A stretch of DNA of 64,000 bases from an uncultured Lachnospiraceae bacterium (GTDB taxonomy: Bacteria; Bacillota; Clostridia; Lachnospirales; Lachnospiraceae). The translations under genes and the position numbers were made by a program. The stretch spans positions 124,001-188,000 of the forward strand of contig CAJTLU010000002.1 in the NCBI GenBank assembly GCA_910577175.1. Reading direction: 5' to 3'. Below are positions 61,116 through 64,000 of the stretch, in pieces. Position 1 is the first letter of the stretch. Each line of letters begins with the position of its first letter. The notes under the pieces are model-generated. The model was not told the DNA's origin, did no database searches, and saw nothing but the letters and a program-made list of their open reading frames with translations.

Positions 61116-61736
61116 GTGATTGCATATATCAAAGGAGTGTTTACGGAGGCAGAGGCAAATGCAGTCGTGATAGAGACTGCGGGCGGCGTGGCATATGAGA
61201 TTTTTGTGATGCCTGCCGATTTGGAGAAGCTTCCCGGACGCGGAGAGGAACTGAAATTATATACCTATCTGCAGGTAAAGGAGGACGGAGTCGCTTTGTT
61301 CGGCTTCCTTTCAAAAACAGACCTGACGGTGTTTAAGCTGCTGCTGACCGTCAGCGGCATCGGACCGAAGTCAGGGCTTGGGATTCTTTCCTCCGTTGGT
61401 GTGCCGGACCTTAAGCTTGCAGTGCTGACCGAAGATGCCGACCGGATTGCGGCGGCGCCTGGTATCGGGAAGAAGACTGCAGGACGTTTGATTATTGAGC
61501 TAAAGGATAGGCTTGCCGCGCTGACGGAGGACGTTATAGGCGAATTTTCTGCGGAGCCAGAGGGGGAAAATACGTTTGCACCGGCAGAAAAGGAGCTTCG
61601 TGAAAACGCCGTGCAGGTGCTGGTCGCTTTAGGATATGCACAAAAGGAAGCGGTAAAGGCAGTAAAGAAAGTAACAATTACCGAAGAGATGACAGAGGAT
61701 GATGTGGTGCGTTTCAGCCTTAGGGAGCTGGGCTGA
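61116..61736 (+). CDS. ruvA: Holliday junction DNA helicase RuvA
   Basis: A 206-residue junction-binding protein. N-terminal OB fold starts MIAYIKGVF; helix-hairpin-helix motifs lie at SGIGPKSGL and PGIGKKTAGRL; C-terminal RuvB-binding domain follows. It starts at GTG 61116 behind AGAGGTG. ruvB is 33 bases downstream. Confidence 0.93.
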   Translation: MIAYIKGVFTEAEANAVVIETAGGVAYEIFVMPADLEKLPGRGEELKLYTYLQVKEDGVALFGFLSKTDLTVFKLLLTVSGIGPKSGLGILSSVGVPDLKLAVLTEDADRIAAAPGIGKKTAGRLIIELKDRLAALTEDVIGEFSAEPEGENTFAPAEKELRENAVQVLVALGYAQKEAVKAVKKVTITEEMTEDDVVRFSLRELG

Positions 61737-61769
61737 GCCGCTTGAAACAAAAACGGAAGGTTGCAGGCT

Positions 61770-62783
61770 ATGGCAAGACGGATTATTACAACAGAAGCGC
61801 TGGGAGATGAAAAGAAGAGCGAGGTAAGCCTCCGGCCGCAGCTGTTACAGGATTATATCGGACAGGCAAAACTGAAAGAGACATTAAAGATTTATATTGA
61901 GGCGGCAAAGGCAAGGAAAGAGACGTTAGACCATGTTCTGTTTTTCGGACCGCCGGGGCTTGGTAAGACGACGCTTGCCGGGATTATTGCAAATGAAATG
62001 GGCGTAAATTTAAGGACGACGGCGGGACCTGCGATTGAAAAGCCCGGAGACATGGCGTCAATTTTATATAAGTTAAATGAAGGCGACGTATTGTTCATTG
62101 ACGAAATTCACCGGATTCCGAGGCAGGTAGAGGAGTTTTTGTATTCTGCCATGGAAGACTATATGATGGATGTATTAATCGGACAGGGCGCCAGTGCGGT
62201 TTCTAAGCACTTTTCCCTGCCGCACTTTACGCTGGTAGGCGCTACGACGAGGGCAGGGATGCTGACTGCGCCGCTTCGTGACCGTTTCGGGGTAGTCGCC
62301 CGGCTGGAGTTTTATTCCGATGAAGAGTTAAAGCAGATTTTGCTGCGTTCTGCGGTAGTATTAAAGGTAGGACTTGAGGAGCAGGGCGCATTAGAGATTG
62401 CAAAGCGTTCCCGTGGAACTCCCCGGGTTGCCAACCGTTTTTTAAAGCGGGTGCGCGACTATGCACAGGTGGTAGGGGACGGGGTAATTACAAAGGAAAT
62501 TGCGAACCGGGCGCTTAATTTATTTGAGGTAGACCAGTACGGACTGGATGAAGGGGACAGGCGGGTGCTGTTAGCCATGATAGAAAAGTTCCGCGGCGGT
62601 CCGGTCGGGTTAGAAGCGGTTGCGGTGACGGTCGGAGAGGATTCCGGTACATTAGAGGAAGTGTATGAGCCTTTTTTGGTAATGAATGGCTTTGTAGCGA
62701 GAACACCACGCGGGAGAGTTGTATTGCCAAAGGCATACCGGCATCTCGGACTGCCGGAGCCGGAGGCCTGTACAGCAGAATAG
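61770..62783 (+). CDS. ruvB: Holliday junction DNA helicase RuvB
   Basis: A 337-residue AAA+ motor: Walker A GPPGLGKTT, Walker B LFIDEIHR, and C-terminal winged helix (GFVARTPRGRVV). It drives branch migration with RuvA. The start at ATG 61770 follows AAGG-like bases. Confidence 0.95.
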   Translation: MARRIITTEALGDEKKSEVSLRPQLLQDYIGQAKLKETLKIYIEAAKARKETLDHVLFFGPPGLGKTTLAGIIANEMGVNLRTTAGPAIEKPGDMASILYKLNEGDVLFIDEIHRIPRQVEEFLYSAMEDYMMDVLIGQGASAVSKHFSLPHFTLVGATTRAGMLTAPLRDRFGVVARLEFYSDEELKQILLRSAVVLKVGLEEQGALEIAKRSRGTPRVANRFLKRVRDYAQVVGDGVITKEIANRALNLFEVDQYGLDEGDRRVLLAMIEKFRGGPVGLEAVAVTVGEDSGTLEEVYEPFLVMNGFVARTPRGRVVLPKAYRHLGLPEPEACTAE

Positions 62784-62793
62784 GAGGAAGCGG

Positions 62794-63207
62794 ATGAACA
62801 AAAAGAACGGAATCGAAGTAATCATTAACGGAAAAAGAGTGACGCTGAGCGGCTATGAGAGCGAAGAGTATCTGCAGCGGGTTGCCTCTTATCTGAACGC
62901 AAAATATACCGAGTTAAAGCAGATAGATTCTTACCGGATGTTAGATACGGAAATGAAAAGCATGTACTTGCAGCTGAATCTTGCTGACGACTATTTTAAG
63001 CTGAAGAAGCAGATGGAGGAGGCAAGCGGGGACGCGGATGCAAAAAGCGGTGAGATTTTTGATTTAAAGCATGAGGTGATTACCGCCCAGACAAAGCTGG
63101 AGGCCGCACAGAGGGAAATTGAGGAGCTGAAGAAGGAGAATCTGGAGGCTCAGAAAAGGATTATTCGTTTGGAAACGGAGTTAGAAGGATATCATGGAAA
63201 AGCCTGA
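62794..63207 (+). CDS. zapA: Cell-division protein ZapA
   Basis: A 137-residue protein: N-terminal ZapA globular part (EVIINGKRVTLSGYESEEYLQRVASYLN) and C-terminal coiled coil (about 75-135). It binds and bundles FtsZ. ATG 62794 follows AGGAGG. Its stop overlaps the U32 peptidase start by 14 bases. Confidence 0.85.
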   Translation: MNKKNGIEVIINGKRVTLSGYESEEYLQRVASYLNAKYTELKQIDSYRMLDTEMKSMYLQLNLADDYFKLKKQMEEASGDADAKSGEIFDLKHEVITAQTKLEAAQREIEELKKENLEAQKRIIRLETELEGYHGKA

Positions 63208-64000
63208 AATTCTTGCCCCGGCCGGCAGTATGGAAGCCTTAAAGGCGGCGCTTTCGGCGGGAGCGGATGCCGTATATATCGGGGGAAGCGCATTTGGGGC
63301 GCGCGCATATGCAAAGAACCCGGATGCGGAAGAACTGTCAGAAGCAATTGAATATGTGCATTTGCGGGGGAAACGGCTGTATCTGACCGTAAATACGCTG
63401 CTCAAGGAGCGGGAATTCGGGGCGTTGTACCGGTTTCTGGCTCCTTATTATGCGCAGGGGCTGGATGCGACAATCGTACAGGATGTCGGGGTAATCCGCT
63501 TTCTGGCAAAGGAGTTTCCGGCGCTTTCCCTGCATGCCAGTACCCAGATGACGTTCACTGGGGCGAAAGGGCTTGCCGTGTTGGAAGGGTATCCGGTAAC
63601 ACGTCTGGTTCCTGCGAGAGAGCTGTCGCTGGAGGAGATTCGGGAAACCTGTGCCACGTGCGGCAGGGAAGTCGAAGTTTTTGTACACGGGGCGCTTTGC
63701 TACTGTTATTCCGGACAATGCCTGATGAGCAGCCTGCTCGGGGGAAGAAGCGGAAATCGGGGACGCTGTGCCCAGCCTTGCCGGATGGAGTATGAAAGTG
63801 CGGAGAAAGGGAAAAAGTATTGGCTCAGTCCTAAGGATTTGTGCGGGCTGGCGCTTTTGCCGGAACTGATCCGGACCGGGGCGGCTTCGTTTAAAATCGA
63901 GGGAAGGATGAAGCGTCCGGAATATGTGGCGGCGGTAACCGCAGCGTACCGGAAGTATACGGATTTGTATGTCAGTCTTGGTGAAAAGGGATATCAGACT
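63194..64000 (+). CDS. U32 family peptidase, partial
   Basis: 269 residues are visible, cut by the window edge. It has the U32 start EILAPAGSMEALKAALSAGADAVY split as usual over the first 30 residues, and the iron-sulfur/active region GRCAQPCRMEY around residue 195. Known relatives include tRNA hydroxylation proteins as well as collagenase-like peptidases. Coupled by overlap to zapA. Confidence 0.88.
   Translation, partial: MEKPEILAPAGSMEALKAALSAGADAVYIGGSAFGARAYAKNPDAEELSEAIEYVHLRGKRLYLTVNTLLKEREFGALYRFLAPYYAQGLDATIVQDVGVIRFLAKEFPALSLHASTQMTFTGAKGLAVLEGYPVTRLVPARELSLEEIRETCATCGREVEVFVHGALCYCYSGQCLMSSLLGGRSGNRGRCAQPCRMEYESAEKGKKYWLSPKDLCGLALLPELIRTGAASFKIEGRMKRPEYVAAVTAAYRKYTDLYVSLGEKGYQT

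Noticed and set aside
1..64000. CRISPR arrays, tRNA genes, rRNA and intact insertion sequences
   Set aside because: I looked for regular repeats with spacers, tRNA-like cloverleafs and transposase motifs and found none I could support.

Overview
The window looks like a chromosomal segment of a Gram-positive gut-type clostridium, most likely Lachnospiraceae. The reasons are a glmS ribozyme, strong AGGAGG ribosome sites, lipoprotein and LytTR/GHKL signalling genes, a YvyF-like protein, and several protein families I associate with that group (labelled tentative where used). Genus is not claimed. Most promoters read as TTGACA-N17-TATAAT.

Layout. 1-6180 (minus): late/tail genes of a prophage, cut by the left edge. 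6182-8021 (plus): a DUF262 gene that has lost its start codon plus a small partner, meeting the tail genes head to head at an inverted repeat. 8092-10124: pyrK-pyrD behind a promoter and attenuator-like leader. 10502-12937: an ABC-2 exporter whose ATPase gene is frameshifted. 13181-17669: a GH31/GH36 glycosidase pair. 17702-21583: an uncharacterised gene, a peptidase E-like gene and an archaeal-type AspRS. 21712-23566: an IbrA/IbrB-like pair (PAPS-reductase fold plus ParB fold). 23686-27732: a terminator-controlled leader RNA, a secreted Cys-rich protein and two lipoproteins, one a propeller/solute-binding fusion. 27798-29371: a Kiwa defence pair (kwaA-kwaB). 29487-31404: pyrE, a 51-residue membrane protein and a frameshifted AlkZ-like gene. 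31695-33900: glmS with its ribozyme and promoter. 34104-38270: a LytTR/GHKL two-component system leading into three small soluble proteins. 38432-45132: a mixed block including a MerR-methyltransferase fusion with its MerR-type promoter. 45325-45667: tmRNA. 45788-53785: a P-loop kinase, an MFS transporter, ilvD-ilvB and serC-serA. 53997-57609: a secreted metalloprotease/lipoprotein unit, tandemly duplicated, with the second protease collapsed to a 43-codon in-frame remnant. 57710-64000: lgt, a YprB-like nuclease, a YvyF-like protein, ruvA-ruvB, zapA and a U32 peptidase.

The most unusual signal is not a gene. At least six intergenic palindromes carry arms close to AAAATGCGGAAACTCAAG, and most arms end 7-13 bases before the -35 box of a near-consensus promoter, often on both sides of a divergent gene pair. 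Two copies (46380-46631 and 60491-60738) are about 250 bp nested hairpins whose stems differ in sequence but keep their pairing. They serve unrelated housekeeping genes (pyrK, glmS, ssrA, an MFS gene and others), so they look like a genome-wide bidirectional promoter element rather than one pathway's operator.
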